Assembly (NCBI GenBank): GCA_021521415.1
Contig: JAIQDT010003831.1
Coordinates: 1-64,000 of the forward strand
Reading direction: 5' to 3'
DNA from: Bidens hawaiensis
Taxonomy: Eukaryota > Streptophyta > Magnoliopsida > Asterales > Asteraceae
Length of the DNA: 64,000 nt
Position numbers and translations under genes: made by a program. Under the pieces are notes generated by a model. It was not told the DNA's origin. It searched no databases and saw only the letters and a program-made list of their open reading frames with translations. Shown here piece after piece: positions 21,853 through 32,907 of this stretch (the stretch's first letter is position 1; each line of letters opens with the position of its first letter).

Positions 21853-23645
21853 TTAACGCCTCCTAACTTTTGATGATTGACCCTGCTCGGCTGCACCTAG
21901 GCGCCTTCTCCCACCTGCATGTGTGTTCTCAGTCGAAGGCAGTGCCCAACCACCAGACCCTCCAACACCAGCTGTAAAAATAATAATAAAATTAAAATAA
22001 CAATAATAATAAGAATCTCAAAATTTTATTTGAAAACTCAAAAACAAATTAAACGTTGCGACATAGGTTTAACTACTACCATCATTGGCTGCCTCGGTCC
22101 AACCAGGCAGACGATTTCTAGCTTTTCCTTTCCAGGCCTCTTCAAAGCCAGTAAGCTCATCGGAGTAACAATTTAACATATTAATTAATTAATTAATTAT
22201 CCATTATTAATTACCTTTTGAAATACATTGTAAAATATAAATATGCGTACCTTCGTTGATGTTATGCAACGTTTGCATTGTATCCACCTGCCCATCTGAT
22301 TTCAGATGCCTTGAAAGAGTGTGACCCTACCATACGAGACGTTTATTTCATCAAGCTTATGAGTTGTATAAGAAATCATAAACGGATAACAAATTAACAA
22401 TTAAATACCTTATCATATATTCCCCTTGAGACCCTATGAGCTGCCTGGCCCGTTAAAGAATCAGCTTCTTTATGTTCTTCAAATCTCAGCTGATACGCCC
22501 ATATTATTAACACCATTAAAATAAAAATAAATCTATATATTTTCCAAATTTAAGAAAAAGGTTTATAGTTACTTACACCGTCACTGTCAGCCCTTCTAGT
22601 AGTAGATGAAGATGAAGAATAATATGCTCCATTAGAACCTCCATATGTAACAGTAGAACTCTGAAATGTGAAGCCATGAGCTTGTGGGCCCGAGTGTGTA
22701 TCATGCATGAGACCGGATCGGTTCCCATATTGTGTGGGATTCAGCTCCCTTCCTGCGAAAATTATAATAATAATATTAATTGCATTTGATTTGCATTAAT
22801 ATCGAGTAAATGCAATTCCCGTTGCAATCAGCATTAATATTCCAATGTCTCTATCCACCGCTAAAAATTTGAGTTTCCTTTTTATCTTTATCAAGCAAAA
22901 CAGATCATTTATAAATTGGCCTGTAAACGAACCTAACGTTTAATGACCATTCGACAGGAAGTTCGTTTATGTTTGTCTATTTAATAAACGAACGAACATA
23001 AACAATTTTTTTAGTACGAAAAAACATGATCACATGTCTCGTTCATTCATTTATGTTCGCTTTCGATAACTTGTTTGGTTTAAATTAAACGAACAAACAC
23101 GAACATGCCTGATTTGTGTTGGTTCACAAGCCTAAAAATAAGTAACCCTAAGCATATATTAACTATTCAGACAATGTCGCGTAAAGTAGGCCATCTGCGT
23201 ATAAAACACAAAATTATATTCAAACAAAAAGGATCATACATATAAGTATTATCTTACCATGCCCAGTTTCTGGTTGATCATTTTCATCATCAGAGTTAAG
23301 TTCTTCAATAACCGGGCCCCTAGAACCATTTGGCATGGATTGCCTGTGCTCACGCATTATAGGCACACGCGTATCCATGAAAGGGCTTCCATTTGGACCA
23401 ATTAGGTTTGACCCAAAAGGACTTCCGTATGGACCAAATAAGCTCGATCCAAAAGGACTTGCACCCATTAATGGACCCATGGTGTGACCAAATGGATCTG
23501 GATGCAACATTCCACCGAATGGCTGCGTGAAAAACGGGATATCAAACGGGTCCCTTTCTCCAAACAAGCTTGGCATACTTCCAAAACCAGCAAAAGGATC
23601 GCCAAAACCAAAGAACGGGTCGCCTCTTCCTCTGCCACCTTGCAT
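21853..23645 (-). CDS. MLF1-like (myeloid leukemia factor family) plant protein
   Basis: complement(join(21853..21971, 22080..22160, 22251..22326, 22409..22489, 22577..22752, 23258..23645)) gives 306 aa. Order: DPF/G/M-rich N-terminus (MQGGRGRGDPFFGFGDPFAG), acidic IEELNSDDEND (about 115-125), then FTFQSSTVTYGGSNGAYY, RFEEHKEAD, RVSRGIYDKGH, DTMQTLHNINE and EEAWKGKA..LPGW. These match plant MLF1 proteins, which have 14-3-3 binding and nucleocytoplasmic roles in animals and unclear roles in plants. The junction before exon 5 reads CCG|ATGAG, not AG. The conserved DELTGFE peptide follows it. The nearest AG that keeps frame is 21 nt further in (exon from 22139), giving 299 aa without that peptide. 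A non-coding exon ends with a donor at about 24903, so the transcript starts upstream of 24904; the 5'UTR intron is 1.2 kb. Confidence 0.87.
22916..23138. mobile_element. AAACGAAC-type MITE in the MLF1-like gene
   Basis: Starts 'ggcctgtaaacgaacc' and ends 'ggttcacaagccta', with internal 'aaacgaacgaacataaac' and 'gttcattcatttatgttcg' in opposite orientations. Lies in the intron after the first coding exon. Target duplication not clear. Confidence 0.65.
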
Positions 23646-23663
23646 TTTCCTCAAAGATTCTAT

Positions 23664-24614
23664 CTGAAAAATTAATAATGTTACTGAACGAAGTTATGAC
23701 ACTCATCCAAATATCAACATTCTTCAAAATTCGCATAAAAAGATACAAAACACGTATAACCATTAATCATTATCACTGTTGTAGAACTCGATAGTTGCGA
23801 GTCAAACGGTGGGGTGTGGACTAGCAATCTTAGTCGGATCAGAAATTTTATATGTAATTTAAGTATTGTACTTATATCCAAATGTTAATATGTAAAACCT
23901 TGAAGTAGGCATGTTTTAACCTCCTCTACGACCCATTCAAGCCCAAAATCGCTGAGATTGGCCGCAAAATCGGTCTGTTATTGTTCACCTTACTATCTAT
24001 GTTAAAAAGATTTGTGTTATCATATATTCGACCTTTTCAACTAATCAAAGAACCATTGTGAGAAAATAACAACTAACAAGCAGGTTCTGTAAAACTGAAT
24101 CAAAATTTACCTTATAAAATTGATAAAACAGTAACCGCTGAAACACAAAAATTACAACAGAAGTGAATTATGTAAATCATTAAAAAGCATAAGACAATTA
24201 TCAATCCTAATCGGGATTAATCGAATTATAACTTTTATATGTAATTTTAGTTACACACACATTTTTATATGTAATTTTCATTTTTGTATAATATACAAAT
24301 GTTTATATGTAAAACCTTGAAGTAAACAGGTTTTAACCCCTCCACGACCCATTCAGAACCAAAATCGCCGGAAAATTGGTCCATTATTGTTCGTCTTACC
24401 GTCTATATTAGAAAGATTTGCATTATCCTACATTCAGTTTTATCTGAATAATTGAATAAAATTACCTTATATAATTGATAACAATAACAGCTATATCAGA
24501 AACCTATTATGTAAGTCATTAATCCATCCCTAATTGCTTATTAAATTGACAAGCAACATGTATACCAATTATTATTATTATATTAATAACTACAGAGTTT
24601 AGCTGTTAGAACCG

Positions 24615-24645
<31 letters not shown>

Positions 24646-24970
24646 CAAAACCCTAGGGAGATAATCGGTACCAAAATTTAACGGTTATTAATAGAAGGAA
24701 ACATATAATTAACTATTGAAAAACGATAATAAACAATTCGCGTATGCAATCTGATCATCAGAATTCACAATCGATAGAATCATCGCATAAATAATACGCA
24801 AAAAATTATCAAAAGGCATACGATTCGATTATAGCTAATAACAACTGAATGAAATTAAACCGAATAAAAGCATATACGAAAGGGTTGTTAGCAGGATGGT
24901 TACCTGCTGAGTTAACTCAGAACCAAAATTCAGCTAAAGAGAAATTGCATGTGATTGCGTTAAATTGATG
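23664..24970 (-). other. 5'UTR intron and first exon of the MLF1-like gene
   Basis: An acceptor (TTTTTCAG) precedes the ATG exon at 23663, and a donor (CAG|GTAACC) lies at about 24903, bounding a 5'UTR intron. The intron contains fragments of the GTTGCAAAA-type element (about 23880-24000 and 24190-24430) and a (TAA)n tract at 24617-24643. The first exon is presumably about 24904-24970. A leader intron is common in constitutively expressed plant genes. Confidence 0.5.
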
Positions 24971-25864
24971 CCAAACGTGTTTGATTGATTGATTAACGTG
25001 ATGTTTTCCGGGTTATTTGACCCGAAATAGTTTGACCCGGATAACCGGTTGGTTTTAAAGAACGGATGGGTCACAATTTAACTTCTTGCTACGTCTATAA
25101 ACACTTATGGGCTTATGGAAATTAGTTGTTGGTGTAACATTCCTTCTATGTAGAGGTGAAATAAAAACCCGAACCCGGAATCGGACCCGAAAAAAAACCC
25201 GGAACCGGTTTTTCTAAAACCCGGGTTTTTAATACCCGAACCCGACCCTGACCCTACCCGTAGGGTACGGATAGGGTATGACTTTCAATGTTGAAACCCG
25301 AACCCGGACCCGTACCCGATCTAAACCCGATAATACCCGAAACCCGGTTCTAGGTATACCCGAAACCCGGTTTAAACTATACCCGAAACCCGGTTCTAAT
25401 TATACCAGAAACCCGGGTTTTTTGCATACCCGAACAAGATTTTTTGCATGCTAGGATATTAGTGTTTGTGCATATGTTTTTGTGTGGTTGTCCACAGATA
25501 TATAGTTGTGACATCTGCCCCGATCCGACCCGACCCGGGTACCCGTTTCTCTGACCCGATCTCTTTCTTTTATGATTTAATATTTATTTATTCTTATACT
25601 TTATTTTTAATAATAATAATATATTTTCCTTCCCGCCTCTTTCTCTCTCTTTCTTCCGCCGTCTCGTCCCTCTCCTTCTCTCTTTCCGCCTTCTTTTCCC
25701 TCTTGTCGCCGTCCCGCCCTTACGCCTTGTTTCCCTCTTTTTCTTCTAACTCTTTGCTTGTCCTCTGTTCCTTCCCGCCTAAGGTTGTCTGCGCAGCTCC
25801 ACGCGCCAGACCCCTTTCAAGGAATCCTGCGTGAAGACCACCTGTTACAGCGATACGCGAGACG

Positions 25865-26127
25865 AACTCTTCTCGCAGCGCGCTAAGAATTGTAATTCTT
25901 CTCGCAGCGCGCTAAGAACGGTAGTTCTTCCCGCGACGCGCTAAGGATTTGTAGTTCTTCTCGCAGCGCGCTAAGAATCGTAGTTCATCCCTCGACGCGC
26001 GAAGAATTATAGTTCTTCCCGCGGCGCGCTAGGAATTTTAGTTCCTCCCGCGGCGCGCTAAGAAATGTGATTCTTCCCGCGGCGCGCTTAGAAAGGTAGT
26101 CCTTTCCGCGACGCGTTAAGGTTGGTT
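25865..26127. repeat. GC-rich tandem hairpin repeat in the 5' LTR
   Basis: Nine imperfect units of 29-30 bp around 'ttctcgcagcgcgctaag'. In most units TTCTT before the GC core pairs with AAGAA after it; the last unit has CCTT..AAGG instead, a compensated change. The array recurs in the 3' LTR at about 33266-33528. It lies in U3, upstream of the TATA box. Confidence 0.85.
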
Positions 26128-26585
26128 CTGTCTGCCTTCGCCCTCGCGCTCTCTTGACCTTCTGTGTCTGCCTTCGCGCTCGAGCCTTCTCGCGCTAAAC
26201 CCTTTGAGTTTTCTTCTGTTTAATCTAGCCGTTTGCTTTTGTGTTGTCTTATCTTAGTGCTGTTGACCTAATCTGCTTTATGTCTGAAAAGTTACTTTCG
26301 GCGCAGCATGCGCACCAACCCCATTGGTTGGCAGAAAAAGTGGCTGACATTACCTTTGGAGATCTGCTTTTTCCATGCGTGACCAGTACCTTTATCTGAC
26401 CCTCCCATGCCTTTTTACTGTTCCCTGTCAGCCTTTTTCTCTTTTTCCCTGCTGCCATATCTTTTGATATCTTTTACTTTTCTAAACTTGCTTTTGATAT
26501 CTTTTGTTATCTTTTGTTTTGTCTTGTTCTGTTTGTCTTGGAATCTTTTCCCCTTTTTCTGGATTCATGTCTCCTAGGGTTTCTC

Positions 26586-26593
26586 TATAAATA
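26586..26593 (+). promoter_or_regulatory. TATA box of the Gypsy LTR promoter
   Basis: 'ctcTATAAATAataat' in the 5' LTR, repeated in the 3' LTR near 33977. It is the only TATA-like box in a region followed by a short pyrimidine/CA-rich leader. Confidence 0.6.
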
Positions 26594-27605
26594 ATAATGT
26601 TATTTTTAACACTAACACACACAAAACACTCCTGTTCTCTCTTGCTCCTTGCTCTCTCTGCCGCCTCATCTCTGCCTCCGTCTTCCTCCCTGTTCTGTCC
26701 TGCTTTTCCGGTAACATATTATAAATAATAATTTACTTATTAATCATGCTAACTTATAATCAAGACTTAAAACAAATCATTAAAACAACAATCTTTTTTA
26801 TAGGTTAACTTGTGCTTGTTTAAAGTTGGTTCTTGCTTTATCTTACACCGCACCGTTTATCAAGTGAGTAATCTCGTACCTAATCCCTTTTTATTTTTAA
26901 TGTTTTGGGGTGTTCATGTGTTCGTACAAACTCGAGTCTTAAACTTGTTTATGAACTTTAGTCGCGCAGTATCCCATGTGTTGAGGACGTTTACTTGGCT
27001 GTTTATTTGTATGTGTGTATCATTAACCGCTTTGTTCGGCCTATTCCGAAGTTTTCATGGATCCATTAGATGAACACGGGAGACCTATCGTTTACGGTTT
27101 TCTTTGTTTACACTTGCACAGATGTTTTCTTGTTTTTGTGCTCATTTGGGAGCACGGATTGAACTATGAACTATGAGCTATGATCTATTTAGGCTTGATC
27201 ACAATCTGATTGCACCCTTGTTAAACACCAGACATACACGTGTTGCGCGCAGATTTATTGTTATCTATTATTATCTATTAAACTTGATTTCTCACCAACA
27301 CGCAAGTGTTTGACGTTTATTTTAACACATGTTCAGGTTTGCAGTAGCTGTTTTGGAGCTTGTGGACACATAGGAAGTTTTCTTTATTTTGGACCTAGAT
27401 TAAAATGTATCAAGACAAGTTATTTGTTGTTCTAATATTTTGCCTTATAATATATTGATTTATGATGATTTACGTTATCTTGTTTACTTTGCGCGTGCGC
27501 GAATGAATGTATTTATTAAATATTGACACCCAATAGTGTCACGAGTAATGAAACAATATGTGGCGCCCCGATGTATAATCCGCCTTTGGTCGGGGTGTTA
27601 CAGAT

Positions 27606-27617
27606 TGGTATCAGAGC
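27606..27617 (+). promoter_or_regulatory. Primer binding site (initiator Met tRNA)
   Basis: TGGTATCAGAGC, three bases after the 5' LTR, is complementary to the 3' end of plant initiator methionine tRNA and would prime minus-strand DNA synthesis. Confidence 0.93.
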
Positions 27618-27844
27618 TCGTTGACTTTAGGATAGGTGGTTAGACGTAACGGCCTGGAATACCTAAGAGTCCCTTCTCGCGCATGAGAGAAATCTCATGT
27701 TTGCGCGCTTATTGTTAATTACTCGTTATTTATGAATATGCTCGCGCTTGCGCAGTATATGATTTTATGTTTTATTTCGTGATATTTCGATTTTTGTTGA
27801 ATTTCGATTTTTATTGATTTTTCTTACATATTCGTTTGTTGGGT

Positions 27845-28103
27845 TTGAAAATCCGAAAAGTCATGGTGATACATGAATAGTTGATTTTCAATTTCCATTT
27901 ACGATTATGTTCTGAGGTTGGAGACTCGAAAAGTCATGGTGATACATGAATTGTCAACCTCCAATACTCATTTTCTTGTATATTTTATATTGAAGATTGA
28001 AAAGTCATGGTGATACATGAATCGTCAATCTCCAATACTCGTTTGCCCGTATATTTTAAATTGGGAATTCGGAAAGTCATGGTGATACATGAATTGTCGA
28101 TTC
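27845..28103 (+). promoter_or_regulatory. Array of four structured RNA hairpins in the retrotransposon leader
   Basis: Four units at a spacing of 71-73 nt contain the same core GTCATGGTGATACATGAAT, which folds as a TCATG/CATGA stem with a GTGATA loop (loops start 27866, 27939, 28010, 28082). Around it lie outer stems of different sequence but intact pairing: 27845-27853/27883-27891 (9 bp), 27914-27920/27955-27961 (7 bp), 27994-28000/28025-28031 (7 bp) and 28065-28071/28098-28103 (one bulge). Position between primer site and gag is where dimerisation or packaging signals lie in retroelements; the function is inference. Each core also has two ATG triplets upstream of gag. Confidence 0.75.
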
Positions 28104-28256
28104 TTGATTCGAATTTGTTACCTTTATTAAGTCTGCATTTAGGGTCATTTATTTTACTTTAACTTTTGACAGTAATTGACTCCGTGAAACCAAGCTTTTC
28201 GAGGTTATACTTTGCGCTAAAACCAAGATATTAACTAAAATTAAAACTTTTATAGA

Positions 28257-31200
28257 ATGCCTCCGCTATCTCGCCGCCATCAGAGGAGAGAAGCCTCGCG
28301 CAGACGATCGCAGCAACGTTCCCAGGAAATGGCCGCCGCAATAGCCCAAGCTTTGAGCCAAAACAATACCAACACCTCTGGTTACAACATTAAGTCCTTT
28401 AACGCGGGTAACCCTCCAAAGTTCACAGGTCTTGAAGGAGCCACCGTGATGCTCCAGTGGCTTGAGAAAATAGAAAACACTTTCCTCCATACCCAATGCC
28501 CCTCAGACAGACGAACCCTATATGCTTCCAGTGTCCTGGAATCTAGAGCGCTTACATGGTGGAATGGAGTAGCTCATGCGCGTGGCGCAGAAGCTGCTTC
28601 TAGTATGACATGGGAGGAGTTCAAGGAAATTCTGACGCGAGAATTCTGCCCTCCCAACGAAGTTAAGCGCTTGGAGGAAGAATTTTGGAATCTTAAGCAA
28701 TACAGTGGTGAAGCGCGCGAGTACGCGACGCGCTTCCATGAACTAAGCCTGCTGGTCCCTCACCTTGTTACCCCTTCCCGCCGAGCCATAGAGAAATTCC
28801 TTGGGGGTCTCCCCATGGAAATTCAAGATTCTGTATGGGCCAGAAACCCAGTTACCCTCTCTGACGCCATCGAGTTGGCCGCTGTGCTCAGCGACAACCA
28901 TGTCAGAGCAGGAACCCTGTTCCTGCGGGGATCTGAAAAGACCAAACTCACCAAGACTGTTCCTGAACCAACAGAAACCAAACCAGAACCCTCAAACCGT
29001 AACAACCTCAAGCGCAGGCGCAAAGCCTATGCGCTTACCAACCCGCCCATTGTCCAGCAACCCATCTACCAACCTCCAGTTTACGCGCCTAACCCTCTGT
29101 CAGCCTACCCAACACCTCCTGTAGTCCATAACTATGCCTTAACCAATCCCGCACTCCCTGCCCCGCCACCTAAGAAACCTTACACAGGAAATCAACCCTT
29201 TTGCCCAACCTGTAGACTTCACCACCCAACCCAAACCCCGTGTCGACAATGCAACCGATGTGGCCGCGTTGGTCACTCTGCCGAATACTGTAGAGTCCCT
29301 CTCGCCAACCCAACTGCGCAAACACCACCAGTCTACCCGCAGAACCCACAACCAACCTACCAAAACCCACGACCCAGGTCGTGCTATAACTGCGGTGATC
29401 CCAGTCATTTCCGGAACGCGTGCCCGAGACTACAAGTGCAAATCACACAAGCGAATCCGGTGAACCAGATTTCGAACCAAGTGACACGCGGACGAGCTTT
29501 TAACATAACCGCGCACCAAGCGCAAGCGAATAATGACGTAGTTAATGGTACATTTTTGCTTAATGGTTTTTATGCTTCTGTACTTTTTGATACTGGCGCC
29601 GATCGAAGTTTTATTTCTCGCGCGTTTGAGCAGAAGCTTGCGCGACCGCGCAACGATTTAAAAGAGAATTTTTCAGTTGAATTGGCTAATGGTGAAACTA
29701 TTTTAATTAACTCTGTGATTAAAGATTGCACGCTTAACCTTAACGAAAACGATTTTCTGATCGACCTCATCCCCATGCCTCTTGGAAGCTTTGATGTTAT
29801 CATTGGTATGGACTGGCTTACGCATAATCGCGCCGAAGTTATTTGCGCCAAGAAGATGATTCGCATACCTCGAGAAAATGGTGATCTTCACATCTACGGC
29901 GAAAAACCCTCCCGCGGTCTTAAACTTATGTCTTGCGCCGAAGCCCAAAGACTCATGCGGAAGAAGTGTATTGCATTTCTAGCCCATGTGGTTAAACCTG
30001 CTGAAGAAAAGAAGCTTCGCGATATCCCTGTTGTGCGTGATTTCCCTGAAGTTTTTCCTGATGATCTTCCTGGTATCCCTCCCGCTCGTGAAGTCGAGTT
30101 CCGTATTGATCTTGTCCCTGGTGCTTCCCCCGTAGCTAAATCTCCTTATCGTCTTGCACCCGCTGAGATGCAAGAATTGGCAAGCCAACTTCAAGAGTTG
30201 ACTGCTAAAGGATTCATTCGCCCTAGCTCTTCGCCCTGGGGTGCTCCGGTGTTGTTCGTTAAAAAGAAAGATGGATCGTTTCGCATGTGTATTGATTACC
30301 GCGAGTTGAACAAACTCACCATTAAAAACCGGTATCCCTTACCGCGTATTGACGACCTCTTTGATCAACTCCAAGGTGCCTCTTGTTTCTCGAAGATCGA
30401 TCTCCGCTCTGGCTATCACCAGTTGCGCATCCGCGATGAAGATGTTCCGAAGACTGCTTTTCGAACTCGTTATGGCCATTTTGAATTCTTGGTCATGTCC
30501 TTCGGTTTAACCAACGCACCCGCCGTTTTCATGGATCTAATGAATCGGGTGTGTAGGCCTTTCTTGGATAAATTCGTGATTGTGTTTATCGATGATGTTC
30601 TGATTTATTCCAAAACCAAGGCCGAGCATGAGCAACATCTTCGGTTGGTGTTGCAAAAGCTTCGAACCGAGCAGCTCTTTGCCAAGCTCTCCAAGTATGA
30701 ATTCTGGTCTGATGAAGTACAGTTTCTTGGCCATGTTGTGAACAAGATGGGTATTCATGTCGACCCATCCAAGATTGAAGCAATCAAGAACTGGTTTACG
30801 CCATCTACTCCTTCTGAGATCCGTTCCTTTCTGGGCTTAGCTGGTTATTACCGGCGCTTCATTTCGAACTTCTCGAAGATCGCTTTGCCTTTAACAGCTC
30901 TAACGCACAAAGGTAAACCATATATTTGGGGCTCGAAGCAAGAAGAAGCCTTTCTAACGCTCAAGCGTTTGTTGTGTGAAGCTCCTGTTCTTGCGCTACC
31001 TGAGGGTAATGATGATTTTGTCGTGTACTGCGATGCCTCCAACCAAGGTCTCGGTTGTGTTCTTATGCAACGAGGCAAGGTTATCGCTTACGCATCAAGG
31101 CAACTTAAGGTTCACGAAAAGAATTATACAACTCACGACCTCGAACTTGGTGCAGTTGTTTTTGCCTTGAAGATCTGGAGACACTACCTTTATGGTACTA

Positions 31201-32873
31201 AGTGTATCCTTTACACTGACCATAAAAGCCTTCAGCATATCTTTGATCAAAAGGAACTTAACATGAGGCAACGCCGATGGAACGAACTCATCAGCGATTA
31301 CGATTGTGAGATCCGGTATCATCCTGGTAAGGCTAATGTGGTAGCCGATGCGCTCAGCCGAAAACCCTGCCAACTTAACTGTATCTTGCCGCGCACCCAG
31401 CTTCACTTCGCGCCGATCCAAAGCAACCTTGAATCGCGTATTCGTGACGCGCAGCGCGCATCCATCAGTAATGGTAACCTTCGCGCCGAGTTAGCGTGTG
31501 GCGCGGAAGCGCATTTTGTGCCCAATCTGAGTGGAATTCTCTGCTATCTTAATCGCATCTGGATTCCCTTTGATGAGAATCTTCGCGCTGATATCCTGAG
31601 TGAAGCGCACAAATCTCGGTATTCTATTCATCCTGGCACTGATAAGATGTACAAGGATTTGCGCATTACTTATTGGTGGCCCGGTATGAAAAAGGATATT
31701 GCTGTGTTCATAGCTAAATGCCTGACTTGTTCTAAGGTAAAAGCTGAACATCAACGCCCATCTGGTTTGCTCGAACAACCAGAGATTCCTACGTGGAAAT
31801 GGGAATGTGTAGCGATGGACTTTATTACCAAGTTACCTTTGACAGCAAGCAAACATGATAGCATTTGGGTAATAGTGGATCGTTTGACTAAGTCTGCTCA
31901 CTTTCTGCCCATTCGTGAAAACTACCGTGTTGAGCAACTCGCGCAGCTTTATGTCAAGGAAATTGTCTGCCGCCATGGTACTCCTTTGAGCATCATATCC
32001 GATCGCGATGGCCGTTTTATATCTCGCTTTTGGAAATCTCTCCAATCTGCGCTAGGAACTCGCTTGGACATGAGTACGGCATATCATCCTCAGACTGACG
32101 GACAGTCTGAGCGAACTATTCAAACTCTTGAGGATATGCTCCGATCTTGTGTTCTTGATTTTGGAGGTAATTGGGATTCGCACCTGCCTTTGATTGAGTT
32201 CTCTTATAATAACAGCTATCATTCCAGTATTGGTATGGCTCCATTTGAAGCACTTTACGGTCGTAAGTGCCGCTCCCCGATCTGTTGGAGCGAAGTGGGT
32301 GAAACTCAAATCACAGGACCCGAACTTGTTCAAGAGACAACCGATAAAATCGCCAAGATCCGTGATCATCTGCTGACTGCCCGAAGCCGACAGAAGAGTT
32401 ACGCAGATCGTAGGCGGAAGCCTCTCGAATTTCAAGTTGGTGATCTTGTTCTCCTCAAAGTGTCGCCCTGGAAGGGTGTTGTCCGCTTTGGGAAGAAAGG
32501 TAAGCTTGCTCCTCGTTATGTTGGTCCATTCAAGATTCTCGCGCGTGTAGGAAAAGTTGCCTACAGACTAGACCTGCCGCCCGCGCTCAGTAATGTGCAA
32601 CCAACGTTCCATGTATCCAACCTCAAGAAGTGTTTAGCTGACGAGAACCTTCACATTCCACTTGATGAAGTTCAAGTTGATGAATCTATGCATTTCGTTG
32701 AGAAGCCTGTTGAGATTATGGATCGCGAGGTTAAGCAAACCAAGCGCAGTCGCATCCCTATCGTGAAAGTTCGCTGGGAGTCCAAGTGCGGAGCCGAGTT
32801 TACATGGGAAAGGGAAGATCAAATGAAGATCAAGTACCCGCACCTGTTCTCTGCGCAACCTACTTCGAGATAA
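28257..32873 (+). CDS. Gag-pol polyprotein of the Gypsy chromovirus
   Basis: One uninterrupted 1538-aa frame. Gag capsid-like domain about 50-225; Pro-rich linker; two CCHC zinc knuckles (C332-C345 and C376-C389); aspartic protease DTG at 445-447; reverse transcriptase about 630-800 with the FIDD active site (777-780); RNase H with D926, E963 and D988; integrase HHCC zinc finger (H1118, H1125, C1155, C1158) and the DD35E triad D1188, D1249, E1285; GPY-type segment (about 1396-1450); C-terminal chromodomain-like segment (about 1481-1531). All catalytic residues are present. Gag and Pol are fused without frameshift or stop, as is usual for Tekay-type elements, so their ratio must be set by other means. 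The ATG at 28257 is the first in this frame and starts a basic N-terminus. Confidence 0.96.
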   Translation: MPPLSRRHQRREASRRRSQQRSQEMAAAIAQALSQNNTNTSGYNIKSFNAGNPPKFTGLEGATVMLQWLEKIENTFLHTQCPSDRRTLYASSVLESRALTWWNGVAHARGAEAASSMTWEEFKEILTREFCPPNEVKRLEEEFWNLKQYSGEAREYATRFHELSLLVPHLVTPSRRAIEKFLGGLPMEIQDSVWARNPVTLSDAIELAAVLSDNHVRAGTLFLRGSEKTKLTKTVPEPTETKPEPSNRNNLKRRRKAYALTNPPIVQQPIYQPPVYAPNPLSAYPTPPVVHNYALTNPALPAPPPKKPYTGNQPFCPTCRLHHPTQTPCRQCNRCGRVGHSAEYCRVPLANPTAQTPPVYPQNPQPTYQNPRPRSCYNCGDPSHFRNACPRLQVQITQANPVNQISNQVTRGRAFNITAHQAQANNDVVNGTFLLNGFYASVLFDTGADRSFISRAFEQKLARPRNDLKENFSVELANGETILINSVIKDCTLNLNENDFLIDLIPMPLGSFDVIIGMDWLTHNRAEVICAKKMIRIPRENGDLHIYGEKPSRGLKLMSCAEAQRLMRKKCIAFLAHVVKPAEEKKLRDIPVVRDFPEVFPDDLPGIPPAREVEFRIDLVPGASPVAKSPYRLAPAEMQELASQLQELTAKGFIRPSSSPWGAPVLFVKKKDGSFRMCIDYRELNKLTIKNRYPLPRIDDLFDQLQGASCFSKIDLRSGYHQLRIRDEDVPKTAFRTRYGHFEFLVMSFGLTNAPAVFMDLMNRVCRPFLDKFVIVFIDDVLIYSKTKAEHEQHLRLVLQKLRTEQLFAKLSKYEFWSDEVQFLGHVVNKMGIHVDPSKIEAIKNWFTPSTPSEIRSFLGLAGYYRRFISNFSKIALPLTALTHKGKPYIWGSKQEEAFLTLKRLLCEAPVLALPEGNDDFVVYCDASNQGLGCVLMQRGKVIAYASRQLKVHEKNYTTHDLELGAVVFALKIWRHYLYGTKCILYTDHKSLQHIFDQKELNMRQRRWNELISDYDCEIRYHPGKANVVADALSRKPCQLNCILPRTQLHFAPIQSNLESRIRDAQRASISNGNLRAELACGAEAHFVPNLSGILCYLNRIWIPFDENLRADILSEAHKSRYSIHPGTDKMYKDLRITYWWPGMKKDIAVFIAKCLTCSKVKAEHQRPSGLLEQPEIPTWKWECVAMDFITKLPLTASKHDSIWVIVDRLTKSAHFLPIRENYRVEQLAQLYVKEIVCRHGTPLSIISDRDGRFISRFWKSLQSALGTRLDMSTAYHPQTDGQSERTIQTLEDMLRSCVLDFGGNWDSHLPLIEFSYNNSYHSSIGMAPFEALYGRKCRSPICWSEVGETQITGPELVQETTDKIAKIRDHLLTARSRQKSYADRRRKPLEFQVGDLVLLKVSPWKGVVRFGKKGKLAPRYVGPFKILARVGKVAYRLDLPPALSNVQPTFHVSNLKKCLADENLHIPLDEVQVDESMHFVEKPVEIMDREVKQTKRSRIPIVKVRWESKCGAEFTWEREDQMKIKYPHLFSAQPTSR

Positions 32874-32893
32874 ATTTCGGGACGAAATTTCTT

Positions 32894-32906
32894 AAAGTAG
32901 GGGAGA
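32894..32906 (+). promoter_or_regulatory. Polypurine tract
   Basis: AAAGTAGGGGAGA immediately before the 3' LTR, the usual primer for plus-strand synthesis. Confidence 0.85.
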
Positions 32907-32907
32907 C

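Larger units (their letters stand above)
25507..27602 (+). repeat. 5' LTR of the Gypsy element
   Basis: 2096 bp, TGTGACATC..GTGTTACA. Contains a pyrimidine-rich stretch (25610-25790), a GC-rich tandem array (about 25865-26127) and a TATAAATA box near 26586, which sets the U3/R boundary shortly downstream. Confidence 0.93.

Noticed and set aside
25466..25834. 122-codon frame across the hAT/LTR boundary
   Set aside because: It spans the insertion junction and reads through pyrimidine-rich LTR DNA, so it is chance.
26810..27073. Open frame of 87 codons in both Gypsy LTRs
   Set aside because: It has a non-ATG start and is identical in both LTRs only because these are recent copies; no known domain.
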